Positions 8,924-18,488 of a DNA stretch of 64,000 nucleotides are shown here, piece by piece. Numbering within the stretch: the stretch's first letter is position 1; the number at the start of each line of letters is the position of its first letter. The position numbers and the translations under genes are program-made. The notes under the pieces are model-generated. The model did no database searches. It was not told the DNA's origin and was given only the letters and a program-made list of their open reading frames with translations. Source of the DNA: an uncultured Clostridia bacterium (GTDB lineage: Bacteria; Bacillota; Clostridia; Christensenellales; Borkfalkiaceae); the NCBI GenBank assembly GCA_949878885.1, contig CATLBN010000005.1, forward strand, positions 1-64,000. Reading direction: 5' to 3'.

Positions 8924-9460
8924 TTAAACAGTTTCGCACTTTATGTTGTCGTTGGTAAACACGCAAATTTCGCTTGCTATTTTAAGCGATTTTTTTGCGA
9001 TTTCCTCCGCCGAAAACTCAGTGTTCTGCATAAGCGCACGCGCAGCCGCAAGCGCGTAATTCCCCCCGCTGCCTATCGCCGCTATGCCGTCGTCGGGCTC
9101 TATAACCTCTCCCGTGCCGGAAACTATAAGCATAGTGTCCTTATCCGCCACAATCATAAGCGCTTCAAGTTTACGCACGGCTTTATCGGAACGCCACAGT
9201 TCGGCAAGTTCCACCGCCGAACGCATTAAATTGCCAGAAAACTTATTAAGCATACCTTCAAACTTTTCGCTTAAAGAAAATGCGTCGGAAACCGAGCCTG
9301 CAAAGCCCAAAATCACTTTGCCTCCGTAAATCCTGCGGACCTTTTGAGCGCTGTTTTTAAATATAACGCTTTCGCCCATAGTAACCTGTCCGTCGCCGGC
9401 TATAGCCGTTTTGCCGTTTTTCTTTACGGCGCAAATTGTGGTTGCATGAAATTCAGTCAT
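8924..9460 (-). CDS. hslV: HslV (ClpQ) peptidase subunit
   Basis: Proteasome-beta-type N-terminal nucleophile peptidase of the HslUV complex, 178 residues. The protein begins [12 protein letters not shown], which resembles the Bacillus ClpQ N-terminus with its five-residue extension before TTI; here residue 2 is Thr, whereas Bacillus uses an N-terminal Ser. The conserved GDGQVT segment and [14 protein letters not shown] are present. A GAGG site precedes the start, and the gene overlaps the upstream membrane-protein gene by 8 nt. Which Thr (2, 7 or 8) is the nucleophile cannot be settled from sequence alone. Confidence 0.94.
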   Translation of the reverse strand: MTEFHATTICAVKKNGKTAIAGDGQVTMGESVIFKNSAQKVRRIYGGKVILGFAGSVSDAFSLSEKFEGMLNKFSGNLMRSAVELAELWRSDKAVRKLEALMIVADKDTMLIVSGTGEVIEPDDGIAAIGSGGNYALAAARALMQNTEFSAEEIAKKSLKIASEICVFTNDNIKCETV

Positions 9461-10118
9461 TTCTTTTCCTCTTATTTTTTAATTTACGTATAGCCGAAAC
9501 AAAATAATTACAAAACCTGTACGGCGTTTGTTCAAGCGCTTGTTTAACATAAAATTCTCTGTTTTCGGAAAACAGTTTAAAACTTATCGATTTTTCGTAA
9601 AAACCGCTCTTAATAATAAAATTATAAAGTTCGCGTTTAAGGTTTAAGTCCAAAACGCTTATATTATCTTCGCTTACCGCAACAACGCAAAAGCATAATT
9701 CCTTGTCTTCGGAAACATAATTAACCAATTCAAGTTCAACTTCGTTAAACGGTATAACAACGGGTTTTTTAAAAACTTCGTCGTTGTTTATTATGAACCC
9801 CCTGTCGCAAATAACGCCCTGTTCTTTTAACGCCGCTTGGGCTTCCTCAAACGGCATATCGGTTAGTAGTCCGTCAAAGTTCTTTGCTATTGACTTTGAA
9901 AGTTTGCCGTCGGCAATTTTAACCGCAAAGTACCCTGCAATAAACAAAGGAACAAAAGCGCCGAAGTATATTCCCATAACAATGTAGGTAACGGGCGATT
10001 CGTCGAAAATGCAGCCTACGGTTAAGCACGCCGCAAGACCGAAAACAAACCAACCGCAAAACACCATTATAAAAATAAACGCCGTTTTTTCCGCAATGTT
10101 AAGTTTATTCTTTTTCAT
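9453..10118 (-). CDS. Uncharacterised membrane protein between trmFO and hslV
   Basis: A 221-residue protein with two predicted N-terminal transmembrane helices (about 11-36 and 42-67), followed by a mixed alpha/beta cytoplasmic region of about 150 residues ending in a basic tail ([11 protein letters not shown]). I do not recognise the family. It starts inside the end of trmFO (14-nt overlap) and its stop overlaps hslV, so it belongs to the topA-trmFO-hslVU operon. In Bacillus this slot is held by xerC (codV); there is no sequence hint of a recombinase here. Confidence 0.75.
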   Translation of the reverse strand: MKKNKLNIAEKTAFIFIMVFCGWFVFGLAACLTVGCIFDESPVTYIVMGIYFGAFVPLFIAGYFAVKIADGKLSKSIAKNFDGLLTDMPFEEAQAALKEQGVICDRGFIINNDEVFKKPVVIPFNEVELELVNYVSEDKELCFCVVAVSEDNISVLDLNLKRELYNFIIKSGFYEKSISFKLFSENREFYVKQALEQTPYRFCNYFVSAIRKLKNKRKRND

Positions 10119-11409
10119 ACAGTTCTCGCTTGTATTCGTTAATAGCCTTTAAAGCTCTTTGCGCTAAATAGTTATATCTTTGTTTTTTGTCGCGGATGGG
10201 CTGCTCAGGCGGTTTTAATATTCCGAAATTAGCGTTCATAGGCTGAAAATCCGCGTTTGCCCCCGATATATGCGCCGTTAACGCACCCATAACGGTTGTG
10301 TTATCGGGTATTAGCGGAGCGCGGTTATTCAGTTTTTCATACAGGTGCAAAGCCGCCAAAATGCCGCTTGCCGCCGACTCCACATACCCTTCTACGCCCG
10401 TTATCTGCCCTGCAAAAAAAATCTTGGAATTGCTTTTTAAAGAAAAATCTTTATTTAAACATAGCGGAGAATTTATAAAAGTATTGCGGTGCATTACCCC
10501 CATTCGCAAATACTCCGCGTTTTTTAAAGCTGGTATTATAGAAAATACGCGCTTCTGCTCGCCGAACTTCAAATTTGTTTGACAGCCTACCAAATTATAA
10601 GCCGTGCCGTCGGCGTTCTCTTTTCTGAGTTGCAACACGGCGTAAAAACGGTTTCCGTTTTTATCTTTAAGCCCCACCGGCTTTAAATTCGCAAATCTCA
10701 AACTTTGTTCGCCGCGCGCAGCCATAACTTCGATAGGCATACAGCCTTCGAATATTTCGCGCTTGTCAAACTCGTGCAAAACCGCCTTTTCCGCGTTTAA
10801 AAGCTCAAATACAAACTGTTCGTATTCCTCTTTAGAAAGCGGACAGTTTATGTAATCGTCGCCGCCTTTGCCGTATCTGTCGCCGTAAAAACATTTATCG
10901 AAATCTATACTTTCCCTTGCTATTACGGGAGCGGAAGCGTCGTAAAAATGTAATTGCCCCCCGCATATGCTTGAAATACTTTGCGAAAGCTTATCGGTTG
11001 TAAGCGGTCCTGTGGCTATAATGCACCATTCTTTCGGAACCTCGTCAACCTGTCCGCAAACTGTTTTTATATTTTTATGCTCTTTGATTTTTTCGGTAAT
11101 AAACTTTGCAAACTTTTCTCTGTCAACGGCAAGCGCGCCGCCTGCCGGTACCGAAGTTGCCTCTGCCGCCGCCATTATAAGCGAAGAAAACGCACGCATT
11201 TCTTCCTTTAAAAGTCCGCAGGCATTACCGTAAACGTCGTTTGATTTAAGCGAATTGGAACACACCAATTCTCCGTAATCATTATTAGAATGAGCGGGCG
11301 TGAACGATTTTGGCTTTATATCGTAAAGCTCAACCTCCACCCCGCGGTTTGCAAGCGCGTACGCAGCTTCGCTGCCGGCAAGTCCCGCGCCGATAATTTT
11401 AATTTTCAT
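10105..11409 (-). CDS. trmFO: TrmFO, folate-dependent tRNA m5U54 methyltransferase
   Basis: FAD-dependent enzyme that uses methylene-tetrahydrofolate to methylate U54 of tRNA. The N-terminal dinucleotide-binding motif GAGLAGSEAAYAL is at residues 7-19, the family signature CSNSLKS and CGLLKEEMR follow, and a C-terminal FAD segment GQITGVEGYVESAASG is near 333. The 434-residue length fits. It overlaps the end of topA by 11 nt; the ribosome binding site (GGAA) is very close to the ATG, suggesting translational coupling. Confidence 0.95.
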   Translation of the reverse strand: MKIKIIGAGLAGSEAAYALANRGVEVELYDIKPKSFTPAHSNNDYGELVCSNSLKSNDVYGNACGLLKEEMRAFSSLIMAAAEATSVPAGGALAVDREKFAKFITEKIKEHKNIKTVCGQVDEVPKEWCIIATGPLTTDKLSQSISSICGGQLHFYDASAPVIARESIDFDKCFYGDRYGKGGDDYINCPLSKEEYEQFVFELLNAEKAVLHEFDKREIFEGCMPIEVMAARGEQSLRFANLKPVGLKDKNGNRFYAVLQLRKENADGTAYNLVGCQTNLKFGEQKRVFSIIPALKNAEYLRMGVMHRNTFINSPLCLNKDFSLKSNSKIFFAGQITGVEGYVESAASGILAALHLYEKLNNRAPLIPDNTTVMGALTAHISGANADFQPMNANFGILKPPEQPIRDKKQRYNYLAQRALKAINEYKRELYEKE

Positions 11410-13750
11410 CTTCCGTATTTTCGGACTTCCCGTCTTGGGGAAGTTCTTTAACGTATTTGCAATTTTTGTCCGAGCACTTAATTTTATTGCCCTTTATAAC
11501 AAGATACTTACCGCATACGGGACACTTATCGCCCGTAGCCGCGTCCCAGCTTAAAAATTTACAATCGGGATAACCCGTGCATCCGAAATATATTTTGCCT
11601 GACTTGGAACGCATTCTGCGCATAGGCTTTCCGCAATCGGGGCACTTGCCTTCGAATTTGTCTCCGTCTTTTCCGGCGGCGGACATATCGGCGGAAGGTC
11701 TGCGCGCGCCGCACTTTACGCACTCCAAATACTTGCCGTATTTACCGCTCTTTAAAAACATTGCCGAACCGCAATTTTTGCATTTTTCTTCTGTCAATTC
11801 TGCGTCGAAGGGCAAAATCAACGAACATTCGGGATAGTTTGGACAGGCTAAAAACTTGCCGTACTTGCCGCTTTTAACAACCATATTCACGCCGCATTTG
11901 GGACAGCGCACAGCCGAAATTTCCGCCTCGCTCTCGCTTACTATATTAGAACATTTTGGATAATTGGAACACGCAAGATATTTGCCGTATTTGCCAAGTC
12001 TGCGCACCATAGGACTGCCGCACTTTTCGCATTTTATATCGGTAATTTCATCTCCGTCGGTAGACGCGGTTTTAAGCTTTTCCGCAAAATTGGGATAAAA
12101 GTCGGATATAATTTTATGCCAGTCTACGCCGCCTTCCTCTATTTTATCCAAATCCGATTCCATATGCGCCGTAAAGCCTACGTCCATAATATCCGTAAAA
12201 TACTTTACAAGCATATCGGTTATTTTATACGCTACCTCTGTAGGGAGCATATATTTACCGTCTTTTTCAACGTATTTGCGTTTTGTAAGAACCGATATTA
12301 TAGACGCATAAGTAGAAGGTCTGCCTATGCCCTTTTCTTCCATTGCTTTTACAAGCGAAGCGTCGGTATACCTAAGCGGCGGACGCGTAAACTTCTGCTC
12401 TTTGGTAAAATCTTTTAAATCAAGATTGTCGCCCTCGCTAAGCGGCGGCAAAAGTTTAGAACTCTCCTCCTCGTCGCCGTCTTTTTCCTTAGGCGCGTCT
12501 TGATACGCCGCTGTATATCCCGCAAACAGCATTGCCTTGCCGCTGGCTTTAAACGTATAGCCTGCGCTGTCGGCTTCAATCTGCATAGAGTTAAACTTTG
12601 CTTCCGCCATTTGCGAAGCAATAAAACGGTCATATACCAATTTATATATATTGTAATGCTTTCTGTCCAAACTCTTTTTTACGCTTGCGGGGGTTATTGC
12701 AAGATTTATGGGACGGATAGCCTCGTGCGCGTCCTGCGCGCCCTTTTTTGTTGCGTAAAAATTGGGCTTTTCCGGAACGTATTCAGCTCCGAAATTGCTT
12801 TTAATAAATTCACGCGCGTTATTCTGAGCCTCGGCGGAAATACGCACCGAATCGGTCCTTATATAAGTTATAAGCGCAATATGGTCGCCGCCTACGTCCA
12901 TACCTTCGTAAAGATGCTGTGCAACAAGCATAGTTTCGGGCGAAGACATTCCGAATTTGTTGGAAGCGTCCTGCTGTAAGGAAGACGTTGTAAACGGCGC
13001 CGGAGCGTGCTGTTTTGTTATGCCTTTTTTAATTTTTGTAACGCAAAACTGTCCCGCTTTAACCTTGCGTTCAATTTCGTCGGCAAGTTCTTTGGGTAGA
13101 GTTTCTCCCGCTTTTTTAAACTGATAGGTTGCCTTAAACGGCGCGTAATTTGCCTCTTTATCCTGCAAAAACGCGTTCATCGTCCAATAGCCGTCGGGTT
13201 TAAACGCCGTAATTTCGCGCTCTTTGTCAACAATAAGCCTAAGCGCAACCGACTGAACTCTGCCTGCCGAAAGTCCGTTTTGTATTCTGTTATTCAAAAG
13301 CGGAGAAAGCTTGTATCCTACAAGTCTGTCCAAAACGCGCCTAGCCTGCTGCGCGTCTACTAAATTTACGTTGATTTTTCTGGGATTTTTTAAAGCGTTT
13401 TGTACTGCCGAAGGCGAAATTTCGTTGAATTCTATTCGGTTCGCTCCTTCAGCGTCCAGCCCCAACACCTGCTGCAAATGCCAGCTAATAGCTTCGCCCT
13501 CTCTGTCGGGGTCGGTAGCAAGAAATACGTTTCCGCTTTTCTTGGCTTCTGCAAGCAGTCTTGATATAACTTCTTTTTTGGACGGAGTTATAACGTAGGT
13601 GGGTTCGAATCCTCCCGTTATTTTAACGCCCAAAGTTTTTTCCGGCAAATCGCGCACGTGTCCGCCGGAAGCGTCCACTTTGTATTTGCCTTTTAAATAC
13701 TTAGAAATAGTTTTCGCTTTTGAGGGCGATTCCACAATAATTAAATCCAT
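11399..13750 (-). CDS. topA: DNA topoisomerase I
   Basis: Type IA topoisomerase that relaxes negative supercoils. The TOPRIM domain (VESPSKAKT at residue 5; DPDREGEAISWH near 111) is followed by the core with the catalytic Tyr in the TYIRTDS segment near residue 300. The C-terminus carries five zinc-ribbon repeats of the CxxC...C type (from about residue 590 to 775), more than the two to three often found. The protein has 783 residues. An AAGG site precedes the ATG. It lies downstream of dprA, as in Bacillus. Confidence 0.97.
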   Translation of the reverse strand: MDLIIVESPSKAKTISKYLKGKYKVDASGGHVRDLPEKTLGVKITGGFEPTYVITPSKKEVISRLLAEAKKSGNVFLATDPDREGEAISWHLQQVLGLDAEGANRIEFNEISPSAVQNALKNPRKINVNLVDAQQARRVLDRLVGYKLSPLLNNRIQNGLSAGRVQSVALRLIVDKEREITAFKPDGYWTMNAFLQDKEANYAPFKATYQFKKAGETLPKELADEIERKVKAGQFCVTKIKKGITKQHAPAPFTTSSLQQDASNKFGMSSPETMLVAQHLYEGMDVGGDHIALITYIRTDSVRISAEAQNNAREFIKSNFGAEYVPEKPNFYATKKGAQDAHEAIRPINLAITPASVKKSLDRKHYNIYKLVYDRFIASQMAEAKFNSMQIEADSAGYTFKASGKAMLFAGYTAAYQDAPKEKDGDEEESSKLLPPLSEGDNLDLKDFTKEQKFTRPPLRYTDASLVKAMEEKGIGRPSTYASIISVLTKRKYVEKDGKYMLPTEVAYKITDMLVKYFTDIMDVGFTAHMESDLDKIEEGGVDWHKIISDFYPNFAEKLKTASTDGDEITDIKCEKCGSPMVRRLGKYGKYLACSNYPKCSNIVSESEAEISAVRCPKCGVNMVVKSGKYGKFLACPNYPECSLILPFDAELTEEKCKNCGSAMFLKSGKYGKYLECVKCGARRPSADMSAAGKDGDKFEGKCPDCGKPMRRMRSKSGKIYFGCTGYPDCKFLSWDAATGDKCPVCGKYLVIKGNKIKCSDKNCKYVKELPQDGKSENTEDEN

Positions 13751-13800
13751 ATATGTACCTTTCGGAGCCGCAGCCGACCTTTTATAACGCTTATTCTTCT

Positions 13801-14868
13801 TTAAACAACCGAATATCTGTTGCCGCCTATACGCGTTATCAATCCTTTTATTTCAAGCGAAGATAACGCAGGGATTAGTTCAAACGGCTGTTTGCCCGTT
13901 TTTTCCGCAAGCTCGGCAACGAATATTTCCCCCTGTCCGCGGATAATCGCAAGCAGCGCGCTTTCCTCTTTTGACAGCGTTTTCTTTTCGGGCTGTTTAA
14001 AGTCTAAACCAAACGGAGAGAATATGTCAAGTATATTTTCCGTCAATGTTCCGCCTTTTTTAATAAGCAAATTACAGCCAGCGCCGTATGTTACGCCTAT
14101 TCCGTACGGAAAAGCAAACACTTCCTTTCCGTAATCCATTGCGTAATTAGCCGTTATCAAAGCGCCGCTGCGGATACCTGCCGAAACAACCAAAACTCCT
14201 TCGGAAATACCTGCGATTATTCTGTTTCTAAGCGGAAAATAATATGCTTGCGGAGCAGTTGACGGAGAAAACTCTGTTATAACCAATCCGTTTTTTTCTA
14301 TTTTTTTAAGAAGCGCTGCGTTGCACGAAGGATAGCAATAGTCAAAACCGTACGCAAGAACGGATATTAAACTGCCGCTTTTCAGCGCGCCTTCCGCCGC
14401 AGCCGTATCAGCGCCGTCGGCAAGACCTGTAACTACTGTAAATTCAGACGCAATCTGCGCCGATATTTCCGCGCATTTTTTCAAAACGTTTGACTGCGTT
14501 CTTCTTGAACCCACAACGCCGAAACACCGCGAAGATAATAAACTTAAATTTCCCTTGCAATATAAAACCAACGGCGGAGCCGGCGTATTTTTAAGCTGTT
14601 GGGGATAATTCTCGGAAAATACGGTAACGCAGATTATACCTTTTTCTTCAAGCTTTTTTAAAACTTTCTGTCTGTATGCGCCGCTGTAAAAAGCTTCTCT
14701 TACTTTATTATATACTCCGCCGCCGACGCTTTTAATCAATTCCGGCGCATATTTTAAAAAATCGGGTTTGGAACTTTCCAAACCCGAAAGTAATTTATAC
14801 CGAAATTTATAACTAATCTGTCCGAATGAACATAAAACTATTAAATCGGTCTCTTTTTCGTTATACAT
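13801..14868 (-). CDS. dprA: DprA/Smf DNA-processing protein
   Basis: Single-stranded DNA-binding protein that loads RecA during natural transformation. The Rossmann-like fold shows VVGSRRTQSN (about 117), GLADGADTAAAEGAL (about 154), the FPLRNRIIAG motif (about 206) and GALITANYAMDYGK (about 232). A C-terminal winged-helix-like domain occupies about 295-355. The start lies 1 nt after the comM stop, with a poor ribosome binding site, implying coupling. Presence of dprA and comM does not by itself prove competence. Confidence 0.94.
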   Translation of the reverse strand: MYNEKETDLIVLCSFGQISYKFRYKLLSGLESSKPDFLKYAPELIKSVGGGVYNKVREAFYSGAYRQKVLKKLEEKGIICVTVFSENYPQQLKNTPAPPLVLYCKGNLSLLSSRCFGVVGSRRTQSNVLKKCAEISAQIASEFTVVTGLADGADTAAAEGALKSGSLISVLAYGFDYCYPSCNAALLKKIEKNGLVITEFSPSTAPQAYYFPLRNRIIAGISEGVLVVSAGIRSGALITANYAMDYGKEVFAFPYGIGVTYGAGCNLLIKKGGTLTENILDIFSPFGLDFKQPEKKTLSKEESALLAIIRGQGEIFVAELAEKTGKQPFELIPALSSLEIKGLITRIGGNRYSVV

Positions 14869-14869
14869 T

Positions 14870-16402
14870 TTAAAATTTATCCGTAACTCCGTTTGAATTT
14901 CTGTATGAAGCCGCTTCCAAAATATGCGCGGGCAAAATATTTTCTTCTCCGCTTAAATCGGCGATTGTTCTTGCAACCTTAATAATTCTGGAACGGGCGC
15001 GCGCAGAGAGATGCAACGCTTCGAACGCTTGTTTTAATATTTGTTCGCAGTCTTGCGATAAAGCGCAATAATTTTGTATTTGCCGCTCGCCCATAGCCGC
15101 GTTTACTTTAACTTTGTCGTTTTTAAAACGTTCGCGCTGAATTTCCCTTGCCGCCTCTACGCGCTTTTTAACCTGCGCGCTGCTTTCTTCTTTGCTTTCG
15201 CCTGTCAAGTCGTCGTATTTAACGCCGTCCACTTCCACTTGCAAATCTATTCTGTCAAGCAGCGGACCCGAAACTTTGCTTCTGTAATTATGTATTTGCG
15301 CGGGAGTGCACGAACAAGTTAAATATGCCGAGCCGTAATTACCGCAGGGACAGGGGTTCATACTTGCGCAAAGCATAAAATCCGCCGGAAAAGTAACCGC
15401 TCCGCCCGCGCGGGCAACCGTTATAACCCTGTCTTCAAGCGGCTGCCGTAAAGATTCAAGCGTTCTGCGCGAATATTCCGGCAATTCATCCAAAAACAGT
15501 ACGCCTTTATGCGCCATAGAAACTTCGCCCGCGTGCACCTTACCATTTCCGCCGCCGCACAGCGAAACAGTTGTTGCGGTGTGGTGGGGCGTACGGAACG
15601 GTCTTAAAGAAACTATACCTTCTTCGGAAAGCGCGCCTGCAACGGAATGTATTTTAGTTACTTCAAGCGCCTCGTCAAAAGTCATATCCGGCATAATGGT
15701 AGGCACGCAGCGTGCAAGCAGGGTTTTCCCCGTTCCGGGAGGACCGCAAAACAAAATGTTATGACCGCCTGCAACGGCTATTTCAAGCGCGCGCTTAGCC
15801 ACTTTCTGTCCTCGGACTAGATTAAGGTCGCAGCCGTACTTTTGACAGCTTTTACCGGCGGCAAAACCTCTGTGCGGCACGGGCGCAAATTGCTTTACTC
15901 CCGTTAAAAAGTCAACCGCGTCTTTCAGGCAATCCAGCGCATAAACCTCCGTTCCTTCCAAATAGCTTGCTTCGTTGGCGTTTGCGGCAGGAACTATAAA
16001 CTTTTTATAGCCCTTTGTTTTTGCCGAAATAAGCACGGGTAAGATGCCTGAAACAGGTCGCAGCGCTCCGTTAAGCGCAAGCTCCCCAAGCATAACTATA
16101 CCGTCGGTATCGCAGTCAAGTTGGTCGCTTGCCTTTAATATACTTATTGCAAGCGGCAAATCGTAGTGCGCGCCCTCCTTTTTTAAATCGGCAGGCGCAA
16201 GATTTATTGTAATTTTATTCACGGGAAAGCGCAGAGCGCTGTTTTTTATTGCCGACTCTATTCTGTCGCGACTTTCCTTTACCGCCGCCGACGGCAGTCC
16301 CACCAAATCGTACGAAACAACGCCTCGGTTAATATCCGTTTCAACTTCAACGGGCACCCCGTCCAAGCCGCACAAAGCAAAACTGATTATTCTTGATAAC
16401 AT
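14870..16402 (-). CDS. comM: ComM/YifB family AAA+ ATPase
   Basis: Mg-chelatase-like AAA+ helicase; in Vibrio and other naturally competent species ComM promotes branch migration during transformation. The 510-residue protein has the N-terminal ChlI-like Lon-type domain (residues 1-170), Walker A GPPGTGKT at 220-227, Walker B VLFLDELPEY, a zinc-binding CPCGNYG..CSC cluster, and a C-terminal Mg-chelatase domain. A GGAGCGG site precedes the ATG. It forms an operon with dprA and topA. The 16403-16550 gap upstream contains only AT-rich sequence and the rplS terminator. Confidence 0.94.
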   Translation of the reverse strand: MLSRIISFALCGLDGVPVEVETDINRGVVSYDLVGLPSAAVKESRDRIESAIKNSALRFPVNKITINLAPADLKKEGAHYDLPLAISILKASDQLDCDTDGIVMLGELALNGALRPVSGILPVLISAKTKGYKKFIVPAANANEASYLEGTEVYALDCLKDAVDFLTGVKQFAPVPHRGFAAGKSCQKYGCDLNLVRGQKVAKRALEIAVAGGHNILFCGPPGTGKTLLARCVPTIMPDMTFDEALEVTKIHSVAGALSEEGIVSLRPFRTPHHTATTVSLCGGGNGKVHAGEVSMAHKGVLFLDELPEYSRRTLESLRQPLEDRVITVARAGGAVTFPADFMLCASMNPCPCGNYGSAYLTCSCTPAQIHNYRSKVSGPLLDRIDLQVEVDGVKYDDLTGESKEESSAQVKKRVEAAREIQRERFKNDKVKVNAAMGERQIQNYCALSQDCEQILKQAFEALHLSARARSRIIKVARTIADLSGEENILPAHILEAASYRNSNGVTDKF

Positions 16403-16550
16403 ATTTTATCCGCTCCGTATAAACTGTATATATTATACACCCATACCTTGCTTCCGCTTTGTTAGATTTTATTGCTTGTTTTATATAAAATTTGTTGAAT
16501 TTTGTTGTAAAAAGTTACTGTTTTTAAAATTACGTTTTAAATATAACGAA

Positions 16551-16580
16551 AAACGGCACGGCTATAATGCCGTACCGTTT
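16551..16580 (-). terminator. Terminator of rplS
   Basis: Perfect-to-near-perfect arms 16551-16562 and 16569-16580 form a GC-rich hairpin. On the minus strand it is followed by TTTTTCGTT, 20 nt after the rplS stop. Confidence 0.8.
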
Positions 16581-16600
16581 AAAATTTTTAAGCGATATAC

Positions 16601-16945
16601 TTATCTTATTTCGGTAATTTTTGCAGCCTTGCCCGTTAAACCGCGCAAATAATAGAGTTTAGCCCTTCTTACCTTGCCGCGGCGGACTACGGTTATGCTT
16701 GCAATTTTAGGCGAATGCAGAGGGAACGTTCTCTCTACGCCAACGCCGAAAGAAAGACGTCTTACGGTAAAGTTTTCTCTTATACCGCCGTGCTTTTTAG
16801 CTATTACAACGCCTTCGAAATTCTGTATTCTTTCCTTAGTTCCTTCAATAACCTTGAAGCCTACTTTTACCGTGTCGCCCACGTTAAATACGGGCACTTC
16901 CTTTTTAAGCCCTTCGTTCTCAATCGCTTCAATTAAACCTTTCAT
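16601..16945 (-). CDS. rplS: 50S ribosomal protein L19
   Basis: Protein bL19 at the subunit interface, 114 residues, with the typical [21 protein letters not shown] segment split around residues 23-43 and the C-terminal [15 protein letters not shown]. The length is standard. A perfect AGGAGG lies 8 nt before the ATG. It is placed after the L15-like membrane-protein gene rather than directly after trmD as in Bacillus, and appears to have its own promoter and leader. Confidence 0.97.
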   Translation of the reverse strand: MKGLIEAIENEGLKKEVPVFNVGDTVKVGFKVIEGTKERIQNFEGVVIAKKHGGIRENFTVRRLSFGVGVERTFPLHSPKIASITVVRRGKVRRAKLYYLRGLTGKAAKITEIR

Positions 16946-17085
16946 AGCTTTAACCTCCTAATTCTAAGCATTCTTGTACGGATAAAACCTTTAATTACAG
17001 CGGAATGCCCGAAGCCGAATTTAATATTACCAAAACTTTTTATTAATTGCAACTCATTTTAACGGGTGTATCGCAATTTTCACAA
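16946..17085 (-). promoter_or_regulatory. Promoter and candidate structured leader of rplS
   Basis: On the minus strand TTGTGA (17080-17085), an 18-nt spacer and TAAAAT (17056-17061) give a plausible promoter. About 100 nt of leader follow, in which GCATTC (minus of 17003-17008) can pair with GAATGC (minus of 16968-16973), closing a stem just before the AGGAGG. L19 leaders with autoregulation are known in Firmicutes; whether this belongs to that family needs a covariance-model search. Confidence 0.35.
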
Positions 17086-17102
17086 ATAATTTTATTGTTT
17101 TT

Positions 17103-18470
17103 TTAACGCACTTTTTTAACTTTTCCGCCTGTTAAAAGTATCATTTTAACTGCTTCTACCGAATAATCCTGCGCTTCTACTTTAAGCGGTTTATCAAGCG
17201 TACCGCGCGCAAGCACTTTAACAAAATCGGTATCCTTGGAAACTATTTCTTTTTCTTTTAAAATTTTAAGAGTAACCGTTTGCCCCGCTTGGAATTCGGC
17301 GGAAAGCTTGTCTATGTTTACAATGGATTTTTTGCGATAGCGCTTTTTAACTGCAACTTCGCTCTCTTTTAATTCGGGTTCGGTTTCTATAAGCGTAATA
17401 GCTACTTCATCCTCCAAAATTGCGTTAACCTCTGCCGCGGAAACAAATTTCCTGCGGTTTTTATCAACTTCTTTAAGGCTGCGGCGACGCATAAATTCTT
17501 CGTACTTTTCTTTTGAAACAAGCTCTTTAATAAGCTCTTTCTCAACCAAAGCTTCGGTGGTTTCGTAAGGCATATAGTAATCTACATTCTGCCTTTCGCC
17601 AGCTTCCAAACCAAATTTTGCGGCAAGCTCTGAAATAAGTTCTTCGGCAAATTTTGCCCTTCTGGGATTTTTAATACGGTACAGGCAAGGAGTTTCCTCA
17701 TACTTCTTGCTTTTTGAACGTTCTACTTTATACTTGCTTTCGGCGTATGCGTCGGGGTCCAGCGCCAAATACAGGCAAAGCGTTTTACCGCGCATAACAA
17801 GCTTGCAAAGTTTGTTTCTGCCTGAATTGTAACTGTCGTAATTCCAGGAAACGCGACTTTTGGTTTTTATGTAACTCAATATATGGTTTTTTATATCCGA
17901 ATAATATTTTTTATTTGTATCGCTAGACTGAATAACTTTTGCAAGAAAAGATTTTTTATATCTTACCACTATGGCAAGACCCGTATCTTCTTCTATACCG
18001 CGCAATACTTCAACGTCGTCATAATCGTCGTTTTCGTCGCCGTCGTCAAATTCGTTTTCGTCGTCTTCGTCGGTTATTCCGAATTCGTCCACAGCTTTAT
18101 CAATCTTTTCTTCCGCCTTTATTACTTCGGCTATATCCTGCTCCGCAGCTTCCGTTTCGGATACGTCGGGGTTTACCGCTTCTGCTTCGGCTTCTTCTTC
18201 CGCTTCGGTTTCGGCTTCGGCTTCGGTTTCGGCACATTCCGCATTTTGCTCCTCTGCGGTATTTTCAGCAGTTTCATTCTGCTGTTCGCTATATGTCTTC
18301 ATTTCCTCGGCTTGCGCGCCGCTGTCGTTTTTTGCGCTGCGCGCCTTTTTACGTTTTGAAATTACCGCAATTACAACGGCAATCACAACAATAAGCGCAA
18401 CCGCCGCCGCTGCCGAAGCGCCCAAAATTATTAACCCAGTTGTTCCCAACGATTCAAAAAACTCTCTCAT
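17103..18470 (-). CDS. Membrane-anchored protein with ribosomal L15-like C-terminal domain
   Basis: A 455-residue protein of four parts: an N-terminal transmembrane helix (about residues 13-38), an acidic, Ala/Glu-rich low-complexity linker (about 45-155), a globular domain (about 160-290, containing KSFLAK, NHILSYI and LCLYLALDP) and a basic region leading to a C-terminal domain (about 380-455). The last part aligns by eye with the C-terminal half of uL15: VNIDKL, VKVLARGTLDKPLKVEA and a final GGKV match the VNLDKL, VKILG.G.L..KLTVKA and AAGG of L15. True L15 lies in another operon in bacteria, so this is a paralogous domain. It starts with an AGG site, after the PRTase gene. The function is unknown. 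Confidence 0.75.
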   Translation of the reverse strand: MREFFESLGTTGLIILGASAAAAVALIVVIAVVIAVISKRKKARSAKNDSGAQAEEMKTYSEQQNETAENTAEEQNAECAETEAEAETEAEEEAEAEAVNPDVSETEAAEQDIAEVIKAEEKIDKAVDEFGITDEDDENEFDDGDENDDYDDVEVLRGIEEDTGLAIVVRYKKSFLAKVIQSSDTNKKYYSDIKNHILSYIKTKSRVSWNYDSYNSGRNKLCKLVMRGKTLCLYLALDPDAYAESKYKVERSKSKKYEETPCLYRIKNPRRAKFAEELISELAAKFGLEAGERQNVDYYMPYETTEALVEKELIKELVSKEKYEEFMRRRSLKEVDKNRRKFVSAAEVNAILEDEVAITLIETEPELKESEVAVKKRYRKKSIVNIDKLSAEFQAGQTVTLKILKEKEIVSKDTDFVKVLARGTLDKPLKVEAQDYSVEAVKMILLTGGKVKKVR

Positions 18471-18488
18471 AATTCAACCTGCCTCAAT

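Noticed and set aside
17883..18394. Plus-strand frames with Phe-rich or Arg-rich repeats
   Set aside because: They mirror the Glu/Ala-rich linker of the L15-like protein on the opposite strand.
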